A stretch of DNA of 64,000 bases from DASUNQ01 sp044866775 (GTDB lineage: Bacteria > Acidobacteriota > Thermoanaerobaculia > Multivoradales > UBA5704), in the NCBI GenBank assembly GCA_044866775.1, contig JBIOUG010000120.1, forward strand, positions 1 to 64,000, written 5' to 3'. The notes under the pieces were generated by a model. It saw only the letters and a program-made list of their open reading frames with translations. It made no database searches and was not told where the DNA came from. Numbering within the stretch: position 1 is the first letter of the stretch; each line of letters starts with the position of its first letter. Shown here one piece after another: positions 15,703-23,305 of this stretch. The position numbers and the translations under genes were made by a program.

Positions 15703-17439
15703 CTATGGCTGCTTCACGCTGAGGATCTGGTTCGCCGCGACGTTCTTGACCTCGCTCGTCGTGCCGTCCGGCCAGGTGACGGTGACGGCGTCGGCGCGCG
15801 CCGCCTTGCCGAGGCCGAAGTGCTGGCGGAAGTCGTCCTGGGAGAGGTAGCTCGTGCCGCTGCGCACCAGGCGGGTCTGGCGCGTGCCGCCGGCGGCGAC
15901 CGCCACCGTGGCGCCGATCGCGTCGCGGTTGCCGGCCTTGCCCGCGAGCTCGACCAGCAGCCAGTTGCCGCGCTCGGCCAGCTCGTTGCGCAGCACCTGC
16001 GGGCGGCCGTCGAGGTCGTTGACGACGACGTCGAGGCGGCCGTCGTTGTCGAGGTCGCCCACCGCCAGGCCGCGGGCGACGCGGTCCTCGGTGAGCACTC
16101 TGCCGTAGCGCGCGGCGACCTCCTCGAAGGTGCCGTCGCCCTTGCCGTGGTAGAGGAGCTTGCGCTGGCGGTAGGGGGCCGAGGCGCCGAGGCGGGCGCC
16201 GTCGAGCTGGGGGTAGACGTGGCCGTTGACGACGATGACGTCGAGCCAGCCGTCGTTGTCGTAGTCGAGGAACGCCGTGCCCCAGCCGACGAACGGCAGG
16301 CTGCTCGGCGCCGTGCCGGAGCGGAAGGAGACATCGGTGAAGTAGCCGCCGTCGTTGCGGTAGAGGGCGTTGTACTCCTCGGCGAAATTGGAGACGAAGA
16401 GGCTCTGGCGGCCGCTGTTGGTGTAGTCGCCGACCGCGACGCCCATGCACCCCTGCTCGGAGCCGTCCTCGGAGACCGCGACGCCCATCGGGAAGGCGGC
16501 CTCCTCGAAGGTGCCGTTGCGCTTGTTCAGGTAGAGGAGGTTGGGCGTCGCGTCGTCGGCGACGAAGAGGTCGAGCCAGCCGTCGCCGTCGGCGTCGAGC
16601 CAGGCGACGCCGAGGCCGAAGAAGGCGCCCGGGTCGGCGACCCCTGCGGCGCGCGAGACGTCGGTGAAGCGGCCGCCGCCGTCGTTCCGATAGAGGATGT
16701 CCGAGGTGCCCGGCAGCCCGCGCGGCCCGCACTGCACGGCGATGCCGCGGTACTGGCAGGTCTTGCCGCTGCCGAAGACCGGCAGGCTCTCGAGCTCGAT
16801 CTTGACGTAGCGGCTGACGAAGAGGTCGAGGTCGCCGTCGCGGTCGTAGTCGGCGAAGCCGCAGCCCGCCGACCAGCCGCCCGCCGTCACGCCGCTCGCT
16901 GCGGAGATCTCGGCGAAGGTGCCGTCGCGATTGTTGCGGTAGAGGCGGTTGGGGCCGTAGGCGGTGACGTAGAGGTCCTGCCAGCCGTCGCCGTCGGCGT
17001 CGCCGACGCAGACGCCCATCCCCCAGCCGGGATGGGCGACGCCGGCGGCCGCCGCCACGTCCGCGAAGCGCCCGCCGCCCAGATTCTTGTAGAGGGCGCT
17101 ACGCGCCGCCTGTGGGTCGCGGGCGTTCTCGACGGTCAACGAATCGACGAAGTAGACGTCGAGCAGGCCGTCGCGGTTGAAGTCGAGGAGAGCAACGCCG
17201 CCGCTCATCGACTCCAGGATGTAGCGCTTCTCGGGGGCGGAGTGGCGCTCGAAGGTGATGCCGGCCTCGGCGGCGACGTCGCGGAACAAGAGCTGGGTGG
17301 GGGCGGCAGTGCCTGGAGCGGCGGTCGGCGCCGGCGCGGCTTCCCAGCCGGTCAGACGGCCGCCCTGCGCGAGCGCCAGCAGCCCGACGAACACACGACC
17401 GATGGATTGGGCCGAGGCGCGCGCGGACTTACCGGGCAT
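15703..17439 (-). CDS. CRTAC1-type FG-GAP/VCBS repeat protein with ASPIC/UnbV C-terminus
   Basis: A 578-residue exported beta-propeller protein. The ATG at 17439 begins MPGKSARASAQSIGRVFVGLLALA, a plausible signal sequence; 25 extra upstream residues are open but unlikely. Calcium-binding-like FG-GAP/VCBS repeats recur throughout (LLDFNRDGLLDVYFV, VGDADGDGWQDLYV, FADYDRDGDLDLFV, WLDADGDGWLDLFV, FLDYDNDGWLDVIV, VGDLDNDGRLDVVV), each with DxDxDG-type loops. The end (about 500-578) matches the ASPIC/UnbV module (GNWLLVELAGKAGNRDAIGATVAV... VTVTWPDGTTSEV). Such proteins are extracellular or periplasmic and often sit beside TPR proteins, as here. A second copy of this gene pairing is at 41195-44646. 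Confidence 0.92.
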   Translation of the reverse strand: MPGKSARASAQSIGRVFVGLLALAQGGRLTGWEAAPAPTAAPGTAAPTQLLFRDVAAEAGITFERHSAPEKRYILESMSGGVALLDFNRDGLLDVYFVDSLTVENARDPQAARSALYKNLGGGRFADVAAAAGVAHPGWGMGVCVGDADGDGWQDLYVTAYGPNRLYRNNRDGTFAEISAASGVTAGGWSAGCGFADYDRDGDLDLFVSRYVKIELESLPVFGSGKTCQYRGIAVQCGPRGLPGTSDILYRNDGGGRFTDVSRAAGVADPGAFFGLGVAWLDADGDGWLDLFVADDATPNLLYLNKRNGTFEEAAFPMGVAVSEDGSEQGCMGVAVGDYTNSGRQSLFVSNFAEEYNALYRNDGGYFTDVSFRSGTAPSSLPFVGWGTAFLDYDNDGWLDVIVVNGHVYPQLDGARLGASAPYRQRKLLYHGKGDGTFEEVAARYGRVLTEDRVARGLAVGDLDNDGRLDVVVNDLDGRPQVLRNELAERGNWLLVELAGKAGNRDAIGATVAVAAGGTRQTRLVRSGTSYLSQDDFRQHFGLGKAARADAVTVTWPDGTTSEVKNVAANQILSVKQP

Positions 17440-17773
17440 CAGCGCTTCGTCGGCCGGTTCCGGTCCAGCCGGTCGCCGTCGTGGTCGGGCATCGGGCGCA
17501 GTGTACCGCCTCACGGACGGTCAGCTCGACCTGCGTCGCTCGGGCCGGGGCGGCGAGGGCCCGATCCGCCCTCACCGCGCTGGGAACCCACCAACCCGGA
17601 TGGCCGGACCGGCCTCGCGCAACCCGGACCGACCCGCCCGGGTGCCGAACCGACCTGACGGACACGAGAGCCGAGAGGTTGCGGTGCTGACGGTCCGCGG
17701 CCGCCGCGGGTGCCGCTCGAGCGCGGCGGGTCGTGGCCTGGCTCTCGGATCGGGGGCCGGGGCGGTGGCCGGG

Positions 17774-18643
17774 CTACCGGTGCTTTTCGCCGGCTGCCCC
17801 CGTCCGCTCGTGCAGCTCGCGGAGCTGCGCCTCGGCCGCCGCTTGCGCCTGGCGGTAGAGCTCGACGTGCCGGCGCGAGGCCTCGGCGTCGCCGAGGCGG
17901 GCGTAGGCGAGGCTCAACTGGTAATGGGCCTTGGGCGAGCCGGGGTCCGCCGCCAGCGACCGCGCGAGGGCGTCGCGCGCCTCGTCGTAGCGCTCCTCGC
18001 GCATCCGCACCATGCCGAGCGCCAGGCTCGCCGCCGCCTCGGCGCCGCCGAGGTCGAGCGCGCGGCGGGCGTAGCGCTCCGCCGCCGCCAGCTCGCCGAG
18101 GCCCTCTTCGGCCTCGGCCAGCGCGGCGAGCGCCTCCGCGCCCTCGGGGGCGAGCCGCAGGGCCTCGCCGAGCGTCTCCTTGGCCGTCGCGTACTGCTTC
18201 TGCTGGTTGAGGGCGAGGCCGAGCGCGATGCGCGGCAGCGGGCGGTCCGGAGAGAGCTCGATCGCGCGCCGCAGGTCCTCGGCCGCCATCGCCATGTCGC
18301 CTACCTGGAGGCGCGCGACGCCGAGCAGGTAGGGATAGTCGGGGACGGTGGGGTGCATCCGCGCCAGCGGCTCGAGCGCGAGGATCGCGGGCACCGGTGC
18401 CTTGCTCCCGAGCGACAGGCGGGCGTAGGCGGCGAGCACCTGCTCGGCGTTGGGGGCGAGCGCCAGCGCCCGGCGCAAGGCGGCGAGCGCCGCCGCGGCA
18501 TCGCCGGCCTCGGACCGCGCCCGGGCCTCCGCCAGGAGCGCACGGACCGAGCCGGCCTGCTCATCGCCGACCGCCGCGGCGGCCATCGCGCCGCAGGCCG
18601 CGAGGCCGACCACCGCGACCACGATGACGGTGTCGCGCCTCAC
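17774..18643 (-). CDS. TPR-repeat protein, probable lipoprotein
   Basis: A 289-residue tetratricopeptide-repeat protein. It starts with GTG at 18643, overlapping the stop codon of the upstream TPR gene as GTGA. The N-terminus has a hydrophobic segment ending in a lipobox-like VGLAAC, so it is probably anchored in the envelope. Repeats of about 34 residues run from residue 35 to 270, for example AAAALAALRRALALAPNAEQVLAAYARL, YPYLLGVARLQVGDMAMAAEDLRRAIELSPDR and AHYQLSLAYARLGDAEASRRHVEL. It presumably acts as a protein-interaction scaffold together with the larger TPR protein and the CRTAC1 protein downstream. About 330 bases separate it from that CRTAC1 gene, and I see no other gene in that gap. 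Confidence 0.88.
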   Translation of the reverse strand: MRRDTVIVVAVVGLAACGAMAAAAVGDEQAGSVRALLAEARARSEAGDAAAALAALRRALALAPNAEQVLAAYARLSLGSKAPVPAILALEPLARMHPTVPDYPYLLGVARLQVGDMAMAAEDLRRAIELSPDRPLPRIALGLALNQQKQYATAKETLGEALRLAPEGAEALAALAEAEEGLGELAAAERYARRALDLGGAEAAASLALGMVRMREERYDEARDALARSLAADPGSPKAHYQLSLAYARLGDAEASRRHVELYRQAQAAAEAQLRELHERTGAAGEKHR

Positions 18644-20859
18644 TGCACCTCCTGACCCGGCTCTTGCTTGAGCTTGCGGTAGGTCTCGAGCTCCTGCCGC
18701 GCCTGCTCCTCGCGGCCGAGCTTCCTGTAGGCCTGAGCGAGCTGGTACCGCACGTTCGGGTCCTGCGGCGCCAGCCGGGCCGCCGCCTCGAGCTGCTCGG
18801 CGGCCGCCTCCGCGGCGCCCTCGCCGAGGAGCACCTTCCCGAGCAGGTACCGCGCGTCGGCGAAGTCGGGCCGGCGCGCGAGAACCGCGTGCAGCAGCCC
18901 GCGCGCCTCCTCGGCGCGGCCGGCGAGGTGCACCACGGTCGCCAGGAGATAACGCGCCCGCTCGTCGCCGGGGTGGGCGGCGAGCTCGGCGCGCAGCTCC
19001 TGCTCGGCCTCGGGGAGCTTCCCCTGGCGCAGCGCGATCTCGGCGAGCGTCGTGTGCGCCTCGGCGGCGGCCGGCGAGAGCGCGAGCGCCCGCCGCAGGA
19101 ACTCGCCCGCTCTCCCGTAATCCCCCTGCGCCGCGCTCGCCTGGCCGAGCAGGACGTTGAGCTCCGGCCAGTCGGCGTGGCGCGTCAGCAGCTCGGCGAA
19201 GACCGGCTCCGCTTCGGCGGCGCGGCCGCTCCGCACCAAAGCGAGGGCGTAGGCGTACTGGAGCGCGCGGTCGTTCGCCCGCGCCGGGTCGTCACGCAGC
19301 AGCTCGGCCGCCTGCGCCCAGCGCTCGGCGTTGAGCCAGACGAGCGCCAGCATGCGGCGGAGCCGGGCGTCTTCGAGCGCATCCGCGAGCGCGCGCTCGA
19401 GCACCGTGGCGGCCTCGGCGTAGCGGCGGGCGTTGAAGAGGGCGACCCCGAGCGCCCGGTGCGCTCCCGGCAGACCCGGGTCGAGCTCGACCGCGGAGAG
19501 CAGCAGCTCCGCGGCCTCGCCGGCGCGGCCGGCCTGGCTCTGCAGGACGCCGAGGTTCGAGTAGGCGCGCGCCAGCGCGCCCGCGACGTGCCGCCGCAGC
19601 TCCCGGCGCTCCTCCGCCTCCAGCCCGGCGAGCGGCGCCGTGAGCGGCGCCACGAAGGAACGCGCGGCCGCCGCGCCGCCCGGCGCTCCCGCCGGCGCGT
19701 CGTCGAGGTAGCGCGCCAGCCGCTCGCGGGCGCTCTCGACGCCGGCCGTGGAGTGCTGCTGGGCGGCGGCGAAGTGGGGGGCGGCTTCGGCCTCGGCGCC
19801 GAGGCGGCGCAGCGCCGTCCCGAGCTGGTAGTGGAAGCCGGAGAGCAGCCCAGGGTCCGAGGCGCCCTCGGTTGCCAGCGCCAGCGCCTGGCGCAGCGCC
19901 TGGACCGCCTCCGCCGGCCGGTCGAGCCCGAGGTGGGCGCGGCCGAGGAAGTAGAGCGCGTCGCGCCGGCAGACCTCCGACTCCGCCGCGGCGGCGAGCG
20001 GCGCCAGCGCCTCGTCCGGGCGGCGCGCCTCGACGAGCGACATCCCGAGGTAGAGCTGGGCGATCGGATCGCCGGGCGCGATCTCCAGCTCGCGGCGGAA
20101 CTCGGCCATCGCCGCGTCCAGGCCCGACGGTCCCTCCTCCATCAGCGCCAGCGTGCCGAGATAGAAGTGGGCGCGGCGTGCTCGCGGCGCGAGAGCGAGG
20201 GCGCGCTCGAGCGCGGCGCGGGCGCGGACCTGGTCGCCGAGGTCGCGGTAGGTGCGGCCGATGAGCACCCAGGTCTCGGCGCCGGGCCGCCGCTCGACGA
20301 CGTCGGCGAAGAGCCGCTCGGCGGCTGCGGCGTCGCCGGCGCGCAGATGGGCGCCGGCGAGGGCGAAGGCGACCTCCGGGTCCTCGGGCGCCCGCGTCAC
20401 CGCCTCCTCGAGCTCCTGCACCGCCTCGGCGGCGTGGCCGCCGGCCATGAGTGCCTGGGCGAGGAGCTGGCGGGAGGAGACGTCGGCCGGCGCCAGCGCG
20501 ACGACGGTGCGCAGCAGGTCGATGCCGGTGGCGGCGTCGCCGCGCTGCAGGTGGAGGAGGGCGAGGGAGAGCAGCGGTCGCCGCGTCTCGACGGCGGCGG
20601 TGCGGGCGCGCTCGAAGGCCGCCTGGGCGCCGTCGAGGTCGTTGTCGGCGACGGCCAGCGCGCCGAGCAGCAGCCACCCTTCGAGCAGCGCGTCGCGGTA
20701 GCGACTCTCGGCGAGCTGCTCTTCGCCCTCACGCAGCGCGGCCTCGGCGCCGGCGATCGCGCGGTCGAAGACGGCGGCGGTGGGATCGCCCGCGCCCTGG
20801 ACCACCAGCGGCCCGCCGAGGCAGGAGAAGGCGATCAGAGCGGCGGTGAATCGAACCAT
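18640..20859 (-). CDS. Large exported TPR-repeat protein
   Basis: A 739-residue protein made almost wholly of tetratricopeptide repeats behind a signal peptide (FTAALIAFSCLGGPLVVQGAG). The ATG at 20859 is chosen because the signal peptide follows directly; 24 upstream residues are Arg-rich and unlikely. Repeats of 34 residues are visible from about residue 30 to the end, many with the W/L-G-Y/A-P pattern (ALAVADNDLDGAQAAFERA, AWVLIGRTYRDLG-like segments, LNVLLGQASAAQGDYGRAGEFL). One block around residues 390-450 is less regular. The stop overlaps the following TPR gene, so the two are translationally coupled. Probable periplasmic scaffold; the partner may be the CRTAC1 protein downstream. Confidence 0.88.
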   Translation of the reverse strand: MVRFTAALIAFSCLGGPLVVQGAGDPTAAVFDRAIAGAEAALREGEEQLAESRYRDALLEGWLLLGALAVADNDLDGAQAAFERARTAAVETRRPLLSLALLHLQRGDAATGIDLLRTVVALAPADVSSRQLLAQALMAGGHAAEAVQELEEAVTRAPEDPEVAFALAGAHLRAGDAAAAERLFADVVERRPGAETWVLIGRTYRDLGDQVRARAALERALALAPRARRAHFYLGTLALMEEGPSGLDAAMAEFRRELEIAPGDPIAQLYLGMSLVEARRPDEALAPLAAAAESEVCRRDALYFLGRAHLGLDRPAEAVQALRQALALATEGASDPGLLSGFHYQLGTALRRLGAEAEAAPHFAAAQQHSTAGVESARERLARYLDDAPAGAPGGAAAARSFVAPLTAPLAGLEAEERRELRRHVAGALARAYSNLGVLQSQAGRAGEAAELLLSAVELDPGLPGAHRALGVALFNARRYAEAATVLERALADALEDARLRRMLALVWLNAERWAQAAELLRDDPARANDRALQYAYALALVRSGRAAEAEPVFAELLTRHADWPELNVLLGQASAAQGDYGRAGEFLRRALALSPAAAEAHTTLAEIALRQGKLPEAEQELRAELAAHPGDERARYLLATVVHLAGRAEEARGLLHAVLARRPDFADARYLLGKVLLGEGAAEAAAEQLEAAARLAPQDPNVRYQLAQAYRKLGREEQARQELETYRKLKQEPGQEVQ

Positions 20860-20884
20860 CGACGACGGCTGCGAAGCTCTGCCT

Positions 20885-22042
20885 CTAGGCCGGGTGCGCG
20901 CGCGGAATCGTAGCACCGGCGAGCAGGCCATGCGCCGCGAGGAGCAGTGCCATCAGGCCGAGTCCGACGACCGGCACGACGAAGCCGTCGTGCAGGGTGC
21001 CGGCGGTGGTGAGCCGCCCGGTGAGCCAGGGCAGCGCCGCGCCGCCGCAGCTCGCGATCGAGAACACCCAGCCGGTGCCGCGGGTGCCGCTGCCGTCGGC
21101 GGCGAGGCGCGAGACGGTGAGCGGGAACAGCGGCGCGAGCCCCAGGCCGGTGACGAGCGCCCCGAGCGCGATGCCGCCACGCGATCCGGCGGCGAGGATG
21201 GCCAGCGCGCCCACCGCCGCCACGCCGACCGCGACGGCATGGAGGCGCGCCTCCGCCACCCGCCGCAGCAGCAGCGGCGCGCCCGCGCGCCCGGCGAGCA
21301 GCGCCGCCCAGAAGCCGGAGCCGATCAGCATCGAGAGCGCGTCGCGCTCCTCGCCGACCAGGTCGGCGAGCTTCACCAGCCAGCCGCCGACCGTGCTCTC
21401 GACGCCGATGTAGAGGAAGAGCATGCCTGCGATCAGCCAGCGCAGCGCCGTCAGGCGGCGGCGCTCCACGCCGCCCCCGGCGGCCGCCGCCCCTGCGGCA
21501 GCGGCGGGCTCGGCCGGGAGCGCCAGGGCGAGGAGGGCGGAGGTCAGGGCGCAGAGCCCGGCCAGCGCCCAGACGGCGGCGCCGGCGGAGCCGCGGCCGC
21601 GCAACGCGGCGAAGAGGAGCGGACAGGCGACCGCCCCGAATCCCCAGATCAAGTTCACGGTGGAGAGGGCGGCGCCGCGCCGCGCGGGGTTGGCGCGGGC
21701 GACGAGAAGGTTGGTGCCCGGGATGGCGAGCCCGAGCCCCGCGCCCACCAGGCTCATGGCGAGGTAGGGCGCCGGCCAAGCGCCGGCGGCGAGGACCGCC
21801 AGGCCCACGGCCAGCAGCGCGTAGCCCCAGAGCAGGCTCCGCCGCAGGTGGCGGGCGGCGAGCCACGCCCCGAGCGCGCTGACCGCGAACTGGGCGACGA
21901 AGAGGCGCCCGATCTCCGGCAGCGTCGCTCCCCACCGCCCCTGCAGCTCCGGCACCAGCGGCCCGAGCAGGACCGTGGCGCAGCCGGTCAGGAAGAAGCC
22001 GCAGTGGACGAGGATGGCGGCGCGGCGCGGCAGCGGGCTCAC
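20885..22042 (-). CDS. MFS transporter (probable sugar permease)
   Basis: A 385-residue inner-membrane permease of the major facilitator superfamily with about 12 hydrophobic helices (for example CGFFLTGCATVLLGPLVPEL, ALLAVGLAVLAAGAWP, LIAGMLFLYIGVESTVGGWLV, FIVPVVGLGLMALLLAAHGL-like end). The loop GLGLAIPGTNLLVARANPARRGAALSTVNLIWGFGAVACPL is typical of MFS helix 4-5 regions in fucose/glucose-type symporters. It starts with GTG at 22042, overlapping the lacI stop as GTGA, so regulator and transporter are translationally coupled. Being co-expressed with the repressor and divergent from the TonB receptor, it most likely imports the sugar released by the GH3 and GH2 enzymes. The substrate is inferred from context only. 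Confidence 0.88.
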   Translation of the reverse strand: MSPLPRRAAILVHCGFFLTGCATVLLGPLVPELQGRWGATLPEIGRLFVAQFAVSALGAWLAARHLRRSLLWGYALLAVGLAVLAAGAWPAPYLAMSLVGAGLGLAIPGTNLLVARANPARRGAALSTVNLIWGFGAVACPLLFAALRGRGSAGAAVWALAGLCALTSALLALALPAEPAAAAGAAAAGGGVERRRLTALRWLIAGMLFLYIGVESTVGGWLVKLADLVGEERDALSMLIGSGFWAALLAGRAGAPLLLRRVAEARLHAVAVGVAAVGALAILAAGSRGGIALGALVTGLGLAPLFPLTVSRLAADGSGTRGTGWVFSIASCGGAALPWLTGRLTTAGTLHDGFVVPVVGLGLMALLLAAHGLLAGATIPRAHPA

Positions 22043-23196
22043 GCTGCGGTCCTGCGTCCGCCGCCCGGCCGGCGCGCGCCGCGGCGTGCCGCGGTCTGCT
22101 GCCGCGCCGCCGCCGGCGCCGGCCCGGTCGAGCCCCGCACCACGAGCTCCGGCTCGACGGTGATGAACGCCGGCGGCCGCTTGCCGTTCCCCGACAAGCG
22201 CTCGAGCAGCAGGCGGGCCGCCGTCTCGCCCATGTCCTTGAGCGGCTGGCGGACGGTCGTCAGGCTGGGGTTCTGGTACTCGGCGCTGACGATGTCGTCG
22301 AACCCCACCACCGAGATCTCCTCCGGCACCTTGAGCCCGGCGTCGAGGAAGGCGCGCATGGCGCCGATGGCGGAGGTGTCGTTGAAGCCGAAGAGGGCGG
22401 TGAAGGCGACGCCGCGCTCGAGCAGCATCTTGCCGAAGGTGTAGCCCTCGACCAGCCCTTCCTCGGGCTTGAACTTCGGCCCCGCCGGCTCGCCGCGCAG
22501 CTGCAGCGTCAGCTCCCGCCGCACGGTCAGGCCGAGCTTGCGCGCCGCGTCGTTGATGGCGCGCCAGCGCTCCTCGGTGTCGGTCGATCCCGGGTGGCCC
22601 TTGAAGAAGGCGATGCGCTGGTGCCCCAGCTCGGCCAGGTGGGTGAGCGCGAGCTCGGCGGCGCGGTCGTGGTCGATCAGGACGTTGGTCACGCCCTCGA
22701 TCTTCTCGTGCCCGGAGACGGTGACCGTCGGCAGCGTCGGCGGCCCGGCGAGCGGCGTATTGACCAGGATGTAGCCCTCGACCAGGCGCGACCTGAACAT
22801 CTCGAGATACTCGTCGAGCAGGTCCTGCTTCGAGCGATGGCTGGCGACCAGGAAGAAGTAGCCCTCGCGCAGCAGGTGGCGCTCGATGCCGCCGAGGACG
22901 AGGGTGGCGTAGCCGTCGATGATCTCGGGCAGCAGCACGCCGACCGAGAAGGTGCGCTGGTTGCGCAGCGAGCGCGCCAGGAGGTTGGGGCGGTAGTTGA
23001 GCTTGCGCGCCGCGGCGAAGACGCGCTCCTGGGTCTCGGCCGGGATCGACTCGGCCACCGGGGCGCGGTTGAGCACCACCGAGACGGTGGCGGGGGAGAG
23101 CTGTAAATAGTCGGCTACATCGCGCAGGGTGACGGCCCTGCCGCCGTCCTGCCTGGTGCCGGTCGAGCCCCGGCCAACTCCCTTGCGGTGTGCCAT
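22039..23196 (-). CDS. LacI-family transcriptional regulator (copy 2), controls the carbohydrate locus
   Basis: A 385-residue repressor. The helix-turn-helix is VTLRDVADYLQLSPATVSVVLN near residues 22-43, followed by the hinge (YRPNLLARSLRNQRTFSVGVLLPEI) and an effector-binding domain with ISVVGFDDIVSAEYQNP. It is strongly similar to the LacI protein at the window's left end. The gene diverges from the TonB-dependent receptor, with 109 bases between starts that contain a good promoter and an operator-like palindrome. This is the usual arrangement for a local repressor that controls both itself and the uptake operon. An Arg/Gly-rich tail of about 25 residues follows the conserved end and is unlikely to be structured. 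Confidence 0.92.
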   Translation of the reverse strand: MAHRKGVGRGSTGTRQDGGRAVTLRDVADYLQLSPATVSVVLNRAPVAESIPAETQERVFAAARKLNYRPNLLARSLRNQRTFSVGVLLPEIIDGYATLVLGGIERHLLREGYFFLVASHRSKQDLLDEYLEMFRSRLVEGYILVNTPLAGPPTLPTVTVSGHEKIEGVTNVLIDHDRAAELALTHLAELGHQRIAFFKGHPGSTDTEERWRAINDAARKLGLTVRRELTLQLRGEPAGPKFKPEEGLVEGYTFGKMLLERGVAFTALFGFNDTSAIGAMRAFLDAGLKVPEEISVVGFDDIVSAEYQNPSLTTVRQPLKDMGETAARLLLERLSGNGKRPPAFITVEPELVVRGSTGPAPAAARQQTAARRGARRPGGGRRTAA

Positions 23197-23229
23197 GAGT
23201 GGGCAGAGTGTCCCACGCGACCCCCCCTC

Positions 23230-23258
23230 TTGACAACTGGCCGGGCTCTGTGCAGACT
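23230..23258 (+). promoter_or_regulatory. Sigma70-like promoter of the TonB receptor operon
   Basis: A consensus -35 hexamer TTGACA (23230-23235) is followed after 17 bases by a weaker -10 CAGACT (23253-23258), pointing towards the receptor gene. The LacI-type operator lies 15 bases downstream of the -10, where a bound repressor would block transcription. Confidence 0.55.
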
Positions 23259-23273
23259 CCGCGAACCAGGCTG

Positions 23274-23287
23274 CTAAAACGATTTAA
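23274..23287. promoter_or_regulatory. Putative LacI-family operator upstream of TonB receptor
   Basis: CTAAAACGATTTAA matches the perfect palindrome at 1208-1221 at 11 of 14 positions, including the central CG and the flanking AAA and TTT. It sits between the promoter and the Shine-Dalgarno site of the receptor gene. It is an AT-rich island in GC-rich DNA. Confidence 0.6.
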
Positions 23288-23305
23288 CCACCAGGAGGGA
23301 CGCCT

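Noticed and set aside
17440..17773. Gene in the gap between the CRTAC1 and TPR genes
   Set aside because: Open frames there lack start signals and domain-like text; only GC-rich sequence with loosely repeated ACCCGGACC-type motifs was seen.
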